A DNA stretch of 20,878 bases, taken from contig JBFWIM010000021.1 in assembly GCA_050255995.1 (NCBI GenBank), positions 1-20,878 of the forward strand, in the 5' to 3' direction. Below are positions 20,522 through 20,878 of the stretch, one piece after another. Each line of letters opens with the position of its first letter. The stretch's first letter is position 1. The position numbers and the translations under genes are program-made. The stretch comes from Intestinibacillus sp050255995 (GTDB lineage Bacteria; Bacillota; Clostridia; Oscillospirales; Butyricicoccaceae). Under the pieces are notes generated by a model. The model was not told where the DNA came from. It ran no database searches and was given only the letters and a program-made list of their open reading frames with translations.

Positions 20522-20878
20522 ATGAAGAGATACGGTGGGATGATTGCGGCGGCAGGGGCCTTGGGGCTCTGCCGCCGCTCTTTGCCTGCCTGCCGGTTGC
20601 GGTATGGCTGTGCTTTACGGCAGTTATGATGGCGCCGTATCCGGCTGTCCGCAATCTAGAAGCGCTTTGCATCAAACGGCGATCCTGTTGCCTGCATATC
20701 GTCGGCATGGGCATCATCAGCCCTGCGTTTTTTAACGACTGCCATTTTGCGGACACCAGCTTTGTGAGTACACACATCATGCATGAAAGGGAAGAGGTCA
20801 GCAAAATTATGGATATTTTTCTTGTTTCAGGAGAGATTATCTTGATGAATCTTGACGGAACTGTGAAAAAATATGAAT
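20522..20878 (+). pseudogene. Frameshifted hypothetical membrane-associated gene, cut by window end
   Basis: ATG 20522 has a good SD (GAGGTG, 5 nt away), but its frame closes at 20629. The frame one base behind is open through to the window end and reads on from a hydrophobic segment (LPPLFACLPVAVWLCFTAVM) to EEVSKIMDIFLVSGEIILMN. The two frames join smoothly at the G-rich run near 20552-20566 (MKRYGGMIAAAGALG then ALPPLFACLP), so an extra base there would explain the break. The 3' part has coding-like codon use. I do not recognise the product. A mutation, sequencing error or programmed shift are all possible. Confidence 0.45.

Overview
The window reads as core chromosome of an endospore-forming, anaerobic, fairly GC-rich member of the Clostridia (Firmicutes). 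The evidence is the sporulation and germination set (gpr, spoIIP, spoIIGA, sigE, a ger operon), two S-layer-homology (SLH) proteins, a rubrerythrin, an ECF vitamin-uptake component and TTG starts with strong Shine-Dalgarno (SD) sequences. An Oscillospirales-type gut lineage is plausible, but I cannot name a genus. I see no tRNA, rRNA, CRISPR array, IS element or phage gene.

Layout. 1-221: 3' end of a PFL/UPF0210 (DUF711) protein, facing a minus-strand operon (3842-276) of gerA-type, truncated gerC-type and gerB-type germinant-receptor genes plus rubrerythrin. 4004-6050 (minus): gpr-spoIIP, divergent from rpsT, the same arrangement as in Bacillus. 6612-7533: ArsR/SdpR-type autorepressor plus SdpI-type immunity membrane protein, with a clear operator dyad. 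7652-8728: small SLH protein, convergent with RNase J (8804-10462, minus). 10463-11196: a gene-poor stretch holding an apparent minus-strand leader with a terminator, a doubtful small ORF and the structured leader of a secreted 3D-domain protein (11197-11829). 11912-13140: niaR and niaX with a large NiaR-type operator between them. 13250-14227 (minus) birA and 14365-15168 ylmH share symmetric overlapping divergent promoters. 15385-17970: 861-residue SLH surface protein. 18149-19738: spoIIGA-sigE from a promoter with a 21-bp spacer. 19798-20457: CatA-like acetyltransferase where sigG would be expected. 20522-end: an apparently frameshifted gene that runs off the window.

How the parts work together. 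SigE and its protease SpoIIGA start mother-cell gene expression. SpoIIP (engulfment) has a candidate sigma-E promoter and Gpr (SASP degradation at germination) a candidate sigma-G promoter. The ger operon senses germinants. Niacin salvage (NiaR/NiaX), biotin-protein ligation (BirA) and RNA turnover (RNase J) are housekeeping.

I found no large unknown gene system. The most unusual features are the reordered ger operon with a C-terminally truncated GerC and a rubrerythrin whose SD lies inside gerB, the hairpin that hides the SD and holds the -10 of the CatA-like gene after sigE, the structured leaders before the 3D-domain and RNase J genes, and the orphan SdpR/SdpI pair.
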